Part shown: positions 33,971-45,197 of the stretch, piece by piece
Position numbering within the stretch: the first letter of the stretch is position 1
Layout: every line of letters begins with the position of its first letter
DNA from: Uloborus plumipes
Lineage: Eukaryota > Arthropoda > Arachnida > Araneae > Uloboridae
Assembly (NCBI GenBank): GCA_038373865.1
Contig: JAXGGA010000020.1
Location: 419,099-483,098 of the forward strand
DNA: 64,000 bases
Reading direction: 5' to 3'
The notes under the pieces: model-generated
Databases searched by the model: none
Seen by the model: the letters and a program-made list of their open reading frames with translations, nothing else
What the model was told of the DNA's origin: nothing
Made by a program: the position numbers and the translations under genes

Positions 33971-34924
33971 CAGTTAATTTCAACATTGACATTTTTCGGA
34001 CTTTCACTGTAACGCATATATTATGTATTTTTATGTGTTTGTGTAAAATATCAAGAAGTGTATAAATGAAGAAAAAAGCAAAAGAGTCAAACTTATGTTT
34101 CCCAATGTGCATTCTTACGTATTGAAAGTTATCAATACATTTCTTTTAAAAAGTAAAAAGATTGAATGTACCCTTTTTAAAGACGAGAGTGTATTATTTA
34201 CGTTTAAATCACATAAATGTTTATTTCTATGGTTATAAATTAATGTAAAGGCAAGTGTAATACAAAGAGAAGAAACATAAAGTTGTGAAATTACATAACA
34301 TATTTTTGCAATTAATTAATTGTTTTTCTTCATTGATGAATGAATGAATTTGAAATAATTTTAACTGAAACTAGTTCCTTTTGAGAAAGAACGAAATGCT
34401 TCTATACTACTGATAAAAATTATAAAAGTAACTTGAATTATACAAAAAAATTGATTATTTTTTAAGACATGCATTTCAAGGTTTTAAGGAACTGCTCAGA
34501 AGTTTTTATGTATAATACTAAGCAAATTTATAGATTACCATTAAAAACACCGCTTTGCTTATATAATTAAAGCAGATCTTTTCAGTTGAATCTAACAGTT
34601 ATTTTCAGGTTGAGTTGACTTCAGTTTCAAAATTTAAAAGACTACTAATTAAAATATTAGCTTTCAAAAGTAAACATTATTTATTTTGGTAGCAAGATAT
34701 TAGGTTTCACGAGTTCATAAATATAATGCTTGAATTCATAAATAATATTTGGTTACTAAAACGCAATACTGTTAACTTATTTTACACACAAAATGCATAG
34801 GACATTGCATAAAGTTATTTATATGAAAAAAGACGTCACTAGCGTTATTCTTATCCTTAAATTTAATTTCGCAAGGTAATATATGATTCAAAAGGTATAG
34901 TACATTTTTAATTCAACTTTCTGT
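33971..34924. other. AT-rich intergenic DNA
   Basis: Nothing recognised. Confidence 0.5.
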
Positions 34925-34932
34925 AATGCCAG

Positions 34933-35099
34933 CAGGGACATCATTTTGAAATTTTCTAGGGGGTGGGGGGCAAAGGGTGCATACACAATGTAAAATTTAC
35001 CAAAAATTGGCAAAAACCACGCCCACTTATATGCCAATACATTGATTGCACAAAGTATGCGGGGGGCAATTGACCCCCCCCCCCTAAATGACCGGCCTG
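34933..35099 (+). mobile_element. hAT-type MITE, copy 1
   Basis: An exact 8-bp target duplication AATGCCAG flanks it (34925-34932 and 35100-35107). Ends are CAGGGACATCATTT and, in complement, CAGGCCGGTCATTT. The 167-bp interior is rich in G/C runs (GGGGGTGGGGGGCAAAGGGT, then C13 near 35075-35084) and has no coding. The related copy at 40372-40539 is in the opposite orientation. Confidence 0.93.
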
Positions 35100-35107
35100 A
35101 ATGCCAG

Positions 35108-36512
35108 TCACAAATATATTAAAGGTTATTCAAATATGTAAAAACTTATTTTGTAATCGATGCAAAAGTTAAAGGCTTGTATTCAATGTCCCATTAATCT
35201 AAATACAAAAAAAAGCGTAAATATTTGCTTTTTCTGCATTTTTCGCATTGAAATGAACATTAAATTGCCCATGCCAGGATTGCATTTCTATTTACGCCAC
35301 TTGCATTTACCATTGTCATGGACCATTTCATTCTAACGATTATGAGAGAAGTTCTTAAATATGATGGAAATAACTTCCGAAAATGAGCTTCTATGTGTTG
35401 TTAAGTTTAATATTTACATTTTTTCACTCGTCGCTATCCATTTCTAAGTGGAAAGATTGCACTCATTTTCTTCCGGCATGACTTGTAATGATGTGCATTT
35501 TTGGAAGGATGAAAGTTGCATCAAGAAAATCGTTATCTGTTTTGTTAAAACTTCTGTTTTACTCCGTAATGTTCATTGATGTTTTAGCTTATTACGGAAG
35601 CTGGTAGTAGTAAACTCTTTGATCGTTTCATGATTATTAGCTCCTGGTTTTCAATTGAGGAAAGTGAACCGTAGCAACTTTAAAGACGAAAGGAATACTA
35701 AAATAAAATATTACCTATAAAAGAAGTAAAGAGATTTAAGATTTTTAGGCATATATTTTTCTCAAGTATTCCCTTTTAAGCACTTTATCTTACTTAATTT
35801 TTTATTATAATAACATTAGTTTACTTTTTTTGACTCAAAACCACTTAACATATAGTTAAACCAGATAAAAGTACTATTTTTACTACCCCATTTTTTTCCT
35901 TGCTTTATTTAAGAAGAAATTATAGATGATGTCAAAAATAAGTTATGTATTTCATATCAAATTTAACACTACAACCAAGTAACATCATTTGATAAGAAAA
36001 AGGAAGTCAAAAGAAAATTTTGCTCTCAATACAACTTTTTTAACCAGTTTCTTTTTTTCATCAAAGTCCCTTAATTTATTTATTTTTTTTTTTTTGGCGT
36101 ATATAGGAAGTAAAATTGCAGTAGCTTTAAGAGAGGAAAAGTTGCAAATTTATTTCCAACGTCGGTTCATAATTCATGATTCATAGGTACTGTGAATTAA
36201 AGAAATAATGTTTTAAACTAATAGAAACTCGCTACCTCCTATTCCGGGTCATGCGCTGCAATAAAATGGCAATCCCAAAGGCGTTTTAAGAAGAAAAGAA
36301 ATGAAAAATTAAAGCTCAACCGATCCCAAAAGTGACTTCAAAAGTTATTTTGATGACAGCAAATACGTTTATGGAAGCCTATTTATGTATTTATTTTCAT
36401 CAAAATTAATTGCGTTCGTTTTTTCAAAGTTGAGATATCAGGAACATGTCCTTGATACAAAACGTTTTAAGAAACACAGACCTCCAAGAGTCATAAGGGG
36501 GAATATTCGGCA
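35108..36512. other. AT-rich intergenic DNA
   Basis: No gene or element recognised. Confidence 0.5.
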
Positions 36513-36925
36513 ACCACGGTGGCCATCATACCGTAGGAAATGTACAACTGATATGCAAATAAAGCAAATCATCCTAAATGTTAAAAAAAACAATGTGGGG
36601 TGACCCACGGTGGCCGTCATATCGTAGACAACCAATGACTGCTATCACAACAATATTGACGATGCCCTCTGTACCTAAAGGCGTAAAAAACAATGTGCGG
36701 TAAGAACGTAAAAACTTGGTGGCTATCATAATGTAGAAAATGTACAACCAATGTGTCTGTTTTCAAAGCAGTATTGCTGCTGCACACCGTACCTAAAGGA
36801 TTACAAAAAATGTGGTGAGACCCACGGTGGTCATCATAACGTAGGAAATGAGCAACTATTGACTGCTATCAAATCAATATTGCCGCTGCATATTGTACCT
36901 AAAGGCTTAAAAAACTGTGGGGTGA
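36513..36925 (+). repeat. Minisatellite, about 105-115 bp unit, four copies
   Basis: Units start near 36513, 36602, 36705 and 36820 with variants of CCACGGTGGCCATCATACCG, continue with GTAGGAAATGTACAACCAATG and TACCTAAAGGCTTAAAAAA, and close with TGTGGGGTGA. The first unit is shortened and diverged; the copies differ by many substitutions. The frames over it are by-products of the array. Confidence 0.85.
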
Positions 36926-37230
36926 CGCAGCATCTTGGATGCATATGATCGAAAAAGGACATCTTTGCGGCAGCACTAAATTTGCATTGCAGCTCTTGAT
37001 ATTACGTTTAATTTTCTTAAAAACAAATCGAATAGTTGTTGTATTAATCTTCGTTCATAAAAAATAACAATTCATGTTTAGTAAAATTGGAGTTGTGCTG
37101 CATTGTTTTTCATTTCACTGACTTTTGCAGCATATATATGACTACCAATGGTTCAATACACCCTTCTATATATTTTTCTATCTGACTCATTTTTTCTACA
37201 CTTTTCCTACTATTCTACATTTTTGCACTA

Positions 37231-37609
37231 CACTGTAAAAATTAATGTTGCTTTTATAGTATAATACAGCTAATTTTATAGTAATAAACTGTAAAATTTT
37301 CAATTTTTACAGTAATAAAGTGTGAAATTGCTAATTTAACAGTAATAAACTGTAAAATTGCTAATTCTGCAGTTTATTACAGTGCATTTTAGTTTTAATC
37401 TGGAACCTCAGGTGCCAGTATTTACTGTTGTTTTTACAGTATAATGCAGCAAAATTTTACTGCCCTAAACTGTAAAATTGTTAGCTTTTACAGTAAGAAA
37501 CTGTAAAATTGCTAGTTTTGCAGTTTCTTACTGTGCATTTTACTGTTTTAAATTGGAACCTCGGCTGCCAGTATTATACTGTAAATACCACAGCTCATTT
37601 TTTGCTTTG
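37231..37609. mobile_element. TA-flanked MITE with internal duplication, copy 2
   Basis: Homologous to 25300-25696 throughout and in the same orientation: CACTGTAAAAATTAATG at the left, GCTTTG ending at a TA (37610-37611), and two internal direct repeats each closing with GGAACCTC(A/G)G(C/G)TGCCAGTA. This copy keeps the internal repeats better, while its right end has decayed. Confidence 0.72.
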
Positions 37610-37611
37610 TA

Positions 37612-38611
37612 AGAAGTCTCTATTGTGCAGAACTGTTTTATTCAAGCCTTGTTGCTCATAATTCAATTCTAATGAAAGCAAGAAAAAATTTTTAAGGATC
37701 AGATACATAGAGAGAAGAATGGGGAGAATGGATACTTGAACAGAAAAAGAAATCGGATGCATTATATCTTTCTCGGATTTGTAAGAATAACGTTCTTTAA
37801 TGTATTGAAAGTTCAGTTTATATGCCATGCGAAACATTTCGTCACAGAGCATTTTATTGTAAAACCACAATTCGCTGCACACCGAATACATAAATATTGC
37901 TATGCTTCAAACAAGGGATTTTTGACAGAAAATAAATATTGTTTTAGTATTTTGCTATCGACGATGATATTTTAAATTTAGTTTTGAAAAGTAGAAAATG
38001 GAGACATTTTTCTTGATAAATGATTTTCTTATCTACTTTGAAATATGAATGTGTGACGCATAAATTTAACTACTCATTTCGCAATTGTAAGTTTCAATTA
38101 TGTATATTCTTCGACTACTACAATATTATCTTACGGAATTGAATTAGTGTTATAAGTTATTATCTAATGCAGAATGAAAACTGCTAGAAATCTTATTTTT
38201 TCGTTTAGAGAGTAAAAGAGTAATCTTGAAAGTTTTTACATGTCTTGCTTACTGATTGCTTTGCTTTTGGCTTTAAGTTCATCTTGCCTTAAAAAATAAG
38301 AAGCATACATTTTGCTCTTTTTTTTTTCGCTTTGCTCCAGAAAAAATGGCCCTAAGTGGTATAGATGCAGTTGTAAACAAAATTTTAACATTTCGTTCTT
38401 TATCTTGGTGCTTCTTTGGTCTTTTTACTTCCAAACTTTTTTTTATTTTGAAATTCCGTAATTATCATATACTTCAAGCTTATTCTAATTATACCGATAA
38501 CAAACATGACATCAACAAGAAGTTTTGTATAACACGTTAACTTTTACTTTATAAACTAAGTATAAAAATAAGGAATGACATTAGGTACTAAACTTTTACT
38601 TACCATGACAG
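37612..38611. other. AT-rich intergenic DNA
   Basis: No gene or element recognised; overlapping opposite frames at 37595-37975 have no motif. Confidence 0.5.
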
Positions 38612-38792
38612 TCTATTAATACTATTAAAATCTGCCCGCGTCTGTCTGTCCGTCTGAAGATTGAACTCCTCAAAAACCGCTGAGAGTTGAGAATCGAACG
38701 AGGTACCATTCGATTCGAAATTTTCTAAGGAAGACAATAAGACCAACCGCGTAATTCTACGACGTCAATTAGCTGAGATACTAATTTCAACG

Positions 38793-39378
38793 TTAATTAA
38801 ATTTTTGCACTGTTTAAAATTCCAAGACATTTATTCCTTTTCGTTGCCATTTTGAATTAAAACTTTAGGCAGGGATTCAAGTGAAACAGCACTGCGATCG
38901 TTTCGAATTGCAATTGCTACTGGAAGTGAATTACATTATCATCAACTTAACTTGGCATGACGTCACTACTGGTGGAGCCAATAAGAGCTCACAAGCACTC
39001 GGCGATCTCCTCTTATTCGCCAAGTAGGCTGTGACGTTTTATCTAGCTCGTTTTTCATAGGCAAACGTCACGCTGACGTCACGATGTTTTTATCAAGAAA
39101 CGTTCTAATGTAATTCATTTCCAGTAGCGATTGTCATTTGCGATCGCCTGTTTCACTTGAATCCCTGCCTTAATTAGACTTTTGAACTATTTAAAATTCC
39201 AGGGATTTTATTTCTTTCCGTTGCCATTCTGAATTAAAACATTAATTAAATTATTGAACTATTTAAGATTCCAAGACATTTATTTCTTACCGTTGCCATT
39301 TTGAAAAAAAAACGTTAATTAAATTATTGAACTTTTTTAATTTTACAGTTATTTTTTTCCATTGTCATTTTGAATACG
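38793..39378 (+). repeat. Four-unit tandem repeat, split by a MITE
   Basis: Units of about 72 bp begin TTAATTAAATTATTGAACTA and end CCGTTGCCATTTTGAATTAA, starting at 38793, 39170, 39242 and 39315. The Harbinger MITE separates unit 1 from unit 2, so the array is older than the insertion. Confidence 0.85.
38868..39169 (-). mobile_element. PIF/Harbinger MITE, complete
   Basis: A 302-bp element with inverted ends GGCAGGGATTCAAGTGAAAC on both sides and a TTA target duplication (38865-38867 and 39170-39172), as expected for PIF/Harbinger. The inverted similarity continues inwards through CGATCG and TGGAAGTGAATTACATTA. The core, in common with 6143-6308, holds two full palindromic TGACGTCA sites and further TGACGT half sites. 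No coding capacity. Confidence 0.92.
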
Positions 39379-39852
39379 TGTTACAAGAAAGTTCTAACAA
39401 TTGTTTTTATTATAATTAATGACTTATATTTTTTCTCTGGTACCATTTTGAAAATGTTTTTAAATAACATTGAAATTGCTGTTTTTAGAAGGGACTTTTT
39501 TTGGCTGCGATCCAAATATTAAAACAACTTTTTCGTTTAGAATTTTGCAATTAATTTTACAGCAAGAAAGCGGTTTGGAAATAATTGCTTTTGGTAAGGA
39601 ATTTTATTTGTTGTTTAGGGAGAGTGCTAAGTATGCGCTAATTGACATCGTCTTCATTTCTAAGGAAGCATGTGCAAATATTCGATTTACTTTTTGATGC
39701 AGGATAGCTTTTTAGCGAGCTGCTTTAGCGGGGAGTAGTTTGTTGAAACGTTCCTCACTACTTTAAAGGCGAGCCGCCTTGGCGGCGAGTAGTGTTCTGA
39801 AACTGCCTTCACTACATTTTAAGCCCGTGCAACGCCGGGCCACGCAGCTAGT

Positions 39853-40363
39853 TTTAATGAATTATCGCTAGCAGTTTTTATATTATCCGGTCTAACTACT
39901 CAGTTATTTTCTATTGGCAACCATGATAATTCATTACTAAATTTGACCGAGTACTTGCGACGTGATAATTAACAAAGGCATGTATTGACAAGTTTTTCTA
40001 GCAACTGGACAAGGATTTACACTTTCTACTATAATACATCCTCTGGATTTATTATTGGATCATCACAACACTTTACACACATGTGCACTCCTTTCCAAGC
40101 ATCTAATAGCAGTGTATGGATAATTTTCAGATTCATCTATGGCTCCACTCATCACATTAAGAATGGTTCAACAGCTAAAGATGGTTCAAAGAGTATGAGT
40201 TATGTAAAAGATAGACTTGCTTGTAAGAATATATATAAGAGGAAGCGTCTTCAGAACATCATGTTTAAGCTTCATTGAAAATGTGTTAGTGTAAATGTAA
40301 AACAAACATAACTATAACGAATTGCACAATAAAATGCTCTTCATATTCTACGCCGCTACGTAC
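39853..40363. other. Intergenic DNA
   Basis: A 97-codon frame at 39985-40278 begins with a non-ATG-like context and shows no recognisable motif; it is not called as a gene. Nothing else was seen. Confidence 0.4.
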
Positions 40364-40371
40364 ATCTTGAT

Positions 40372-40539
40372 CAGGCCCGTCATTTAGGGGGGCAGGGGGG
40401 GTCAATTGACCCCCCCCCCGACTTTGGGAAATCAGTGTATTGCCATATAAGTGGGTGTGGTTTTTGCGACTTTTGGGTAAATTTTACATTGTGTGTGCAC
40501 CCTTTGCCCCCCCTGGAAAAATTCGAAATGACGTCCCTG
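40372..40539 (-). mobile_element. hAT-type MITE, copy 2
   Basis: An exact 8-bp target duplication ATCTTGAT flanks it (40364-40371 and 40540-40547). Ends are CAGGCCCGTCATTT and, in complement, CAGGGACGTCATTT. It contains a perfect palindrome of seven G, TCAATTGA and seven C (40395-40416). It is the reverse-oriented relative of 34933-35099. Confidence 0.93.
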
Positions 40540-40547
40540 ATCTTGAT

Positions 40548-43108
40548 GCTTCTAACGCATAGATTAGTTGCAATCTTAGAATCTTACGTGGCTCGAAAAG
40601 CCCTAAATAATCTTAAAGTTTCAAATAAAAATATTCAATAAGGGAATAAGGTGAAATAGAAGAGAAAAAAAAAAGACTTTGACGAGCTGACCGATTAACA
40701 AAATGACTTATGTAAACATTCCACATCAAAAGTTCCTCTCAGTAAAGTTTATCTATGTCAAATACACCAATTGGTTCAGGGATTGTATAAATCTTAAATT
40801 TTCTTGGAGGCTCTAATGTTCAGTTATTTTGCTCCGATCAAAATTGAATAAAAAAGTTTCGTTGAGATTTTCATGGATAGCTTTTTATGAGCGGAAATAC
40901 AACGTCTAAAGCTAGGTGCTTTCTTTTGCAGGATGTTTTGTTTTCTTATTTCATGAGTTCATTTCTTGCATTGCAAATTGTGATCCTTGTAAACTTGATA
41001 CATGTGTTTTCCATGCTTTGGAGGCTTGTGTACAAATGTTCAGCTGATATACACTGTAAATTCCGAGTGAATATTGGGAACACCTTTCTAACATTTCAAG
41101 TTCGAAAAAAAGTGTTCCAGTTTTCCGACAGTGTTTTAAAATGTGTTCGGAAAAAATGTTGTTACAAAGTAGTTCACATTTTATTCACAACATATATTTT
41201 TCTTTCAAATCAAACCATCTTCTCAAGAGTTTAAGTGGGTAAGATGAAAAGGATGTAGTATTAAACTTAAAAATCTAATGTCTTACTTTTAATTAATTGC
41301 TTTTATTTAAATTCATTTTCATTTTAAAAACATTTTTGCAAAACATTGAGAATTTTTTCATGCTTTTTTTTTTTTGAATTTTTACGAGAAATTGGGGAAA
41401 AAAGTATACTTTTATATGCATGGGGGGGGGGGGTATGTACCTGTGATAATTTTTTATTAAGACTCTATTCATTCTGTTAGAAATGCATCCACATATTAGT
41501 TCAACTTTCGGCTTCCGAAACTTTATTCCAAAACTTAACAGTAGAATTCAACACATTCTAGGAAATAACTTTACATATATATAGTTTTTAAAGTGAAATA
41601 AAAGTTGAGTGGTGGTTTTATAATAAAGAACACGAGTCAAGCCATGTCCTATGATCCAACTTGTCCATTTTAGCTCAGAAATATATAACACGATTATGCC
41701 TCTGATAAAATAGATTTGACGCAAGCAAGAGGTTATTTATTCTTGTCGATTTTTGGGTTCTATAGGATAAAGAATAAAAATATATATTTTTATGTCGGAT
41801 ATAAACCGCAGCGCTATAAAAAATGTGGCAAAAAATCTTTCTGGGTACGTGATAAGTACCGAAACGTGTATAGCAAGATCCTTGTAGCTGAAATTTATCT
41901 TCGACTGTTGCAGAGGTATAGATGGTCGCAGTAGTGGTTATCAGTTGTCCCCATCCCCTCTTCTGCCGAAATGTCCTCACGCACGTAGTCCATTGAGAAA
42001 AATATTTGTTGCCTTGTCATATTTTTTTACAACACCTTTTCACGATAACTTTTAAAAAGATGTTTGGGAAAGTTTTTAAGCTTAAAAAGTTGCATTTTCT
42101 AAACTTTTTTACAATTCTAATTCAGTAAGATCTTATTGTGAACTTAATTTTACTACATAATTGTAAGATGCGCATATGAATGCAGATGGTGCTCATACAG
42201 GGTACATACAAGTCTTTTCAGAAAATTGTAAAGAATTTTTTTTAAGAAAAACGTGAACTGTAAATTGTTCAGGCTAACTTTAGCGTTAGAGACCGTTAGA
42301 AAAAAGTCAAATAAGAACACACCTCTTTCGAAAACAAGTAAATGAGGGGTTTTTTTTTAATATAACCCCAACTTAATTTAGTAAATCAAGGTTTTTTGTA
42401 ACAACATTAAAAGTCAATAATTTCAGGCCCATCAAAGTCTACGGTGGTCCATAAAATGAATGACGAGTTATACTCGTTACTGCATGTCAAAGGGTTAAAA
42501 CAGGTCGTATTCTTTAACTTGGATTGTCAGCAAAACTGAAAAAGCAATATTTATATTTTTTTCTTCCATTTTATTACTAAGTCGTAATCTGAAAGGGAAA
42601 TACATGATACTACTTCCTTTTCTAATCATGCCAAATCTTGATACCAATGTACATTCTTACGTACACGGTATTTCAATGTGTAATTAAATACAAAATATTT
42701 TACCAGCTTAATGCTACAACTGAGCATAATATAACTGACAAAAATGTATAAATAAATTTTTGACGTGTAAAAGTTTAACGTACATAAGTTATGATGATCT
42801 AGATGCCCATATGGATTGTGGTCTAGGCTTCTTTCGTGAGCTTTCAGTAATTAACCATTCAATAAACTAAGTTTCCATTAGAATACCAAAAGTAAAGCTG
42901 CACCTACCTCTTTCAGTAGTTGGAATGTATCATATGACTTCGACTGGTTTGTGCAACGGCATTAGAATGGTACAATGGCCCTCGTCTACCTGCGCCACCG
43001 TCATGTGCTTTACTTCGTGTAATCTGAGTCCTAAATTCACGGATTACCAAATCTAGGTAACCATCTCCTCTTCTGAGAATCAGGACTGTGAAGGCCCCCA
43101 AATCACCT
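40548..43108. other. AT-rich intergenic DNA, possible piggyBac-type end
   Basis: Mostly featureless. AAAGGGTTAA at 42489-42498, preceded by the hairpin ACGAGTTATACTCGT, resembles the right end of a piggyBac-type MITE, but no left partner was found. A G12 run lies at about 41423-41434. The overlapping opposite frames at 41675-41980 and the GC-richer minus-strand frame at 42913-43101 could not be tied to a family. Confidence 0.4.
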
Positions 43109-43127
43109 TTAGGGCCTAGCTCCGCAT

Positions 43128-43249
43128 CAGCAGAAAACTGACCGAAACCGAAGGCGAGAAACCGAAAATACGGGTACTTTCTATTTTAGGAAAATAGGAA
43201 GTACCCAGATTTTCGGTTTTTGCCATCGGTTACGGTCGATTTTCTGCTG
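43128..43249. repeat. Palindromic element, about 55-bp arms
   Basis: CAGCAGAAAACTGACCGAAA at the left is mirrored by the end at 43249; the next blocks GAAACCGAAAAT and GGGTACTTTCTATTTT also pair. Arms meet at a short centre near 43187. Weaker inverted similarity extends to about 43109 and 43267 (AGGGCCTAGCTCC against GGAGTCCGGTCCT). This fits a palindromic MITE. It is too AT-unlike its surroundings to be chance. Confidence 0.82.
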
Positions 43250-43628
43250 GGAGTCCGGTCCTTAGAGCTGAATCTTGCACCATGGCTACTATTCCAATAT
43301 GCATCTCCAATGTTAAATCTGTCAACCAGCCAACTTTGTTACTTGCAAAAGCAAGTAATCATTCTTGTAACAAAGAAAGCGGTGATTTTTTAAGTTCAAA
43401 TGTTTCTAATATCTGCAGTCGAAAACATTTGGCGGCTTTGAGGAACACATTTCAGTACACATTATTTATAACGTTGCACATTCGGAATACATTTTCTACA
43501 CATTCAAACAAGTGGAACAAGTTTTATGAATGAAGGATTTCCACACGTGCCCCTAATGTGTGGCAGAAATTTGCAGTGTAGAAATGCAGCAATAAAATGA
43601 GTCACGGAATGCATACACATGATCAGCT

Positions 43629-43916
43629 CGAAATGCAACGTTTAAAAGCCCAATATTTCAAGACAGTTGCATACTCGTGCTTCGGCGTTTCAAGGAATGA
43701 CTTTTTTTAAAGAATGTGAACTTATGGATGAAAAGACATCTGAAAAATGCAACAAGGCCCTTTATCGGGTTCATATGGTGTTCAGTTAATCCGCTATGTT
43801 TACATTGTAAGCTGCTTGCTTTTATGCCTCTTGCTATTGCTGGGTGTCTTTTTATCCACAAGCTCACATTCTTAGCATTTAAAAATGTATTCCTTATGAT
43901 GCCGAAATGCAACGTT
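43629..43916. repeat. Imperfect foldback between 14-bp direct repeats
   Basis: The arms 43681 to about 43780 and about 43805 to 43906 are complementary in blocks: TTCGGC, AAGGAAT, TTTTTAA, AAGAATGTGA and GATAAAAAGACA-type matches. Exact direct copies of CGAAATGCAACGTT lie at 43629-43642 and 43903-43916. This looks like a foldback MITE. The opposite frames at 43658-43922 are mirror images caused by it. Confidence 0.65.
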
Positions 43917-43982
43917 CTTTAATCTTTATTCGTTCAAACTTTAAATAACCTTAATTTACTTTTCTGACTAAAAGTAATTATA

Positions 43983-45197
43983 CAGTCCAGTCACATTAAT
44001 GTGACCATCACGTACTTTCGACGTCGACGTCAAATTACCAATCACAAAAAGCACTTGGTAGCACAATGCAGTTGGGGGTGTACAAAGGGTGTGGGAGAGC
44101 TTTGGAAACCATTTCTAACATTGGCGTAATACAAAAACTGAGCGATTTATCCGACGTCCAAAAGGGCATAATCATTGACTTTCGGGACAAGGGTGGAAGC
44201 ATTTCCAAAATGGCTGAGTTTTAGAGCTGTTCACTTGCCATCGTAGTAAAAGTGTACCGCGCATGGCAAAATGGGACTGTCAAAAATTAACGACGTGGAA
44301 AATGAGGTACACCAGGAGCCATAGATGACAGAGGCAACCGACGGCTGCGGAGATGCGTTCGGGTTGATAGACTGGCTACCGTTGAGCAACTGACCCCCCA
44401 GATGAACCAAGGGGCTACCAACATCATCTACCACACTACTATTTAGTGGAAGTTTCTGTGTCTGGGTTCCCGAAGCACAAGACTGGTACATGCAGCTATG
44501 CTGACTACTGTCCATGGACGACGAACTCTGGAATTCGCACGCCAGTACCGCAGCTGGACGTATATTGAGCGACAACAGGTAGCATTTACTGATGAATCAC
44601 GTTTTATACTCCATCGGGTAGATGGACGTTGGCGTATAAGGCGTGAAACCTCTGAAATCAAACACCCTTAACCATTGCCGGAACGGTCCAAGCTGGAGAC
44701 GGGAGCATTATGGGCTGGGGAATATTTTCCTGGCATTCTCTGGGCTCACTCATCATTGTGGAAAGCACGATGAATTTCTACAAGTACGCATCTGTCTTTG
44801 CGGGACATGTCCAGCCCTATATATGCAATGTTTTTCCTCGGGATGATGGCATCTACCAGCAGGGCAATGCGAAGTGCCATACAGCTGCCAGTGTACGTGC
44901 GTGGCTCGAAGAGCACCAGAATGAGTTTAACCTTCTTCCCTGGCCAGCAAACTCTCCTGATTCAAACAGAATCGAGAAAATGTAGGACCATCTCGATCGG
45001 GTTATTCGCTCCATGGATCCTCATCAGCGTAATCTAGCCCAGCTGGCCACAGAGTTGGAGTCGGCATGGCTCAAACTACCAGTGAACACCTTCAGGGCCC
45101 TAAATAAATCTATTCCTGCACGTCTCGCAGCAGTCCGCTCTGCGAAAAGTGGTTTTTCAGGCTTTTGGCAGGTGGTCACATTAATGTGACTGAACTG
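43983..45197 (+). mobile_element. Tc1/mariner transposon (DD36E-like), decayed
   Basis: Ends are CAGTCCAGTCACATTAATGT and, in complement, CAGTTCAGTCACATTAATGT. The left flank is TA (43981-43982); the right flank is now TT. ACATTAATGT in each end is itself a palindrome. The element is 1,215 bp and carries a broken transposase on the plus strand. Confidence 0.92.
44120..45190 (+). pseudogene. Tc1/mariner transposase, multiply broken, Asp lost
   Basis: Pieces in several frames follow the order of a Tc1-type transposase: LSDVQKGIIIDFRDKGGSIS (N-terminal HTH), VDRLATVEQL, LEFARQYRSW, first catalytic Asp in AFTDESRF (44591-44593), GWGIFSWHS, then YQQGNAKCH, where the second catalytic Asp is replaced by Gly (44863-44865), and NSPDSNRIEKM with Glu at 44974-44976. 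The gap is 36 residues. Several stops (for example TAG at 44222 and at 44983) and at least one frame change near 44665 break it. The last codons and stop run into the right terminal repeat. It is dead by all these criteria, and related in spacing to the intact gene at 32621-33664. Confidence 0.9.

Larger units (their letters stand above)
38612..39851 (+). mobile_element. Helitron-like non-autonomous element (proposed)
   Basis: The right end has the Helitron signature: a GC hairpin GCCCG-TGCAACGC-CGGGC (39823-39840), seven bases, then CTAG (39848-39851) followed by T. A start at TC (38612) followed by TATTAATACTATTAAAATCT fits the left end of such elements, but the preceding base is G rather than the expected A. 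Inside are four units of a tandem repeat of about 72 bp (38793-39378), a common trait of Helitron-like and DINE-like elements, and a nested Harbinger MITE. No Rep/helicase coding was seen. The left boundary is the weak point. Confidence 0.6.

Noticed and set aside
36513..36925. Regular repeats considered as a CRISPR array
   Set aside because: Units are over 100 bp, contiguous, without spacers, and the genome is eukaryotic.
36385..36948. Frames over the minisatellite
   Set aside because: Open only because the repeat unit lacks stops in that phase; no codon-level conservation between units.
39985..40278. 97-codon frame between the Helitron-like element and a hAT MITE
   Set aside because: No recognisable domain, no evidence of splicing and no homologous block elsewhere in the window.
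41675..41980. KKSFWVRDKYRNVYSK in the plus-strand frame, reminiscent of the N-terminus of Harbinger-type transposases
   Set aside because: The likeness is confined to a few residues; no DDE motif, terminal repeats or TWA duplication nearby.
42430..42498. AAAGGGTTAA with a small hairpin, like a piggyBac-type end
   Set aside because: No partner end with TTAACCCTTT was found upstream, so an element cannot be delimited.
43658..43922. Opposite-strand frames with similar peptides
   Set aside because: Produced by the foldback at 43681-43906.
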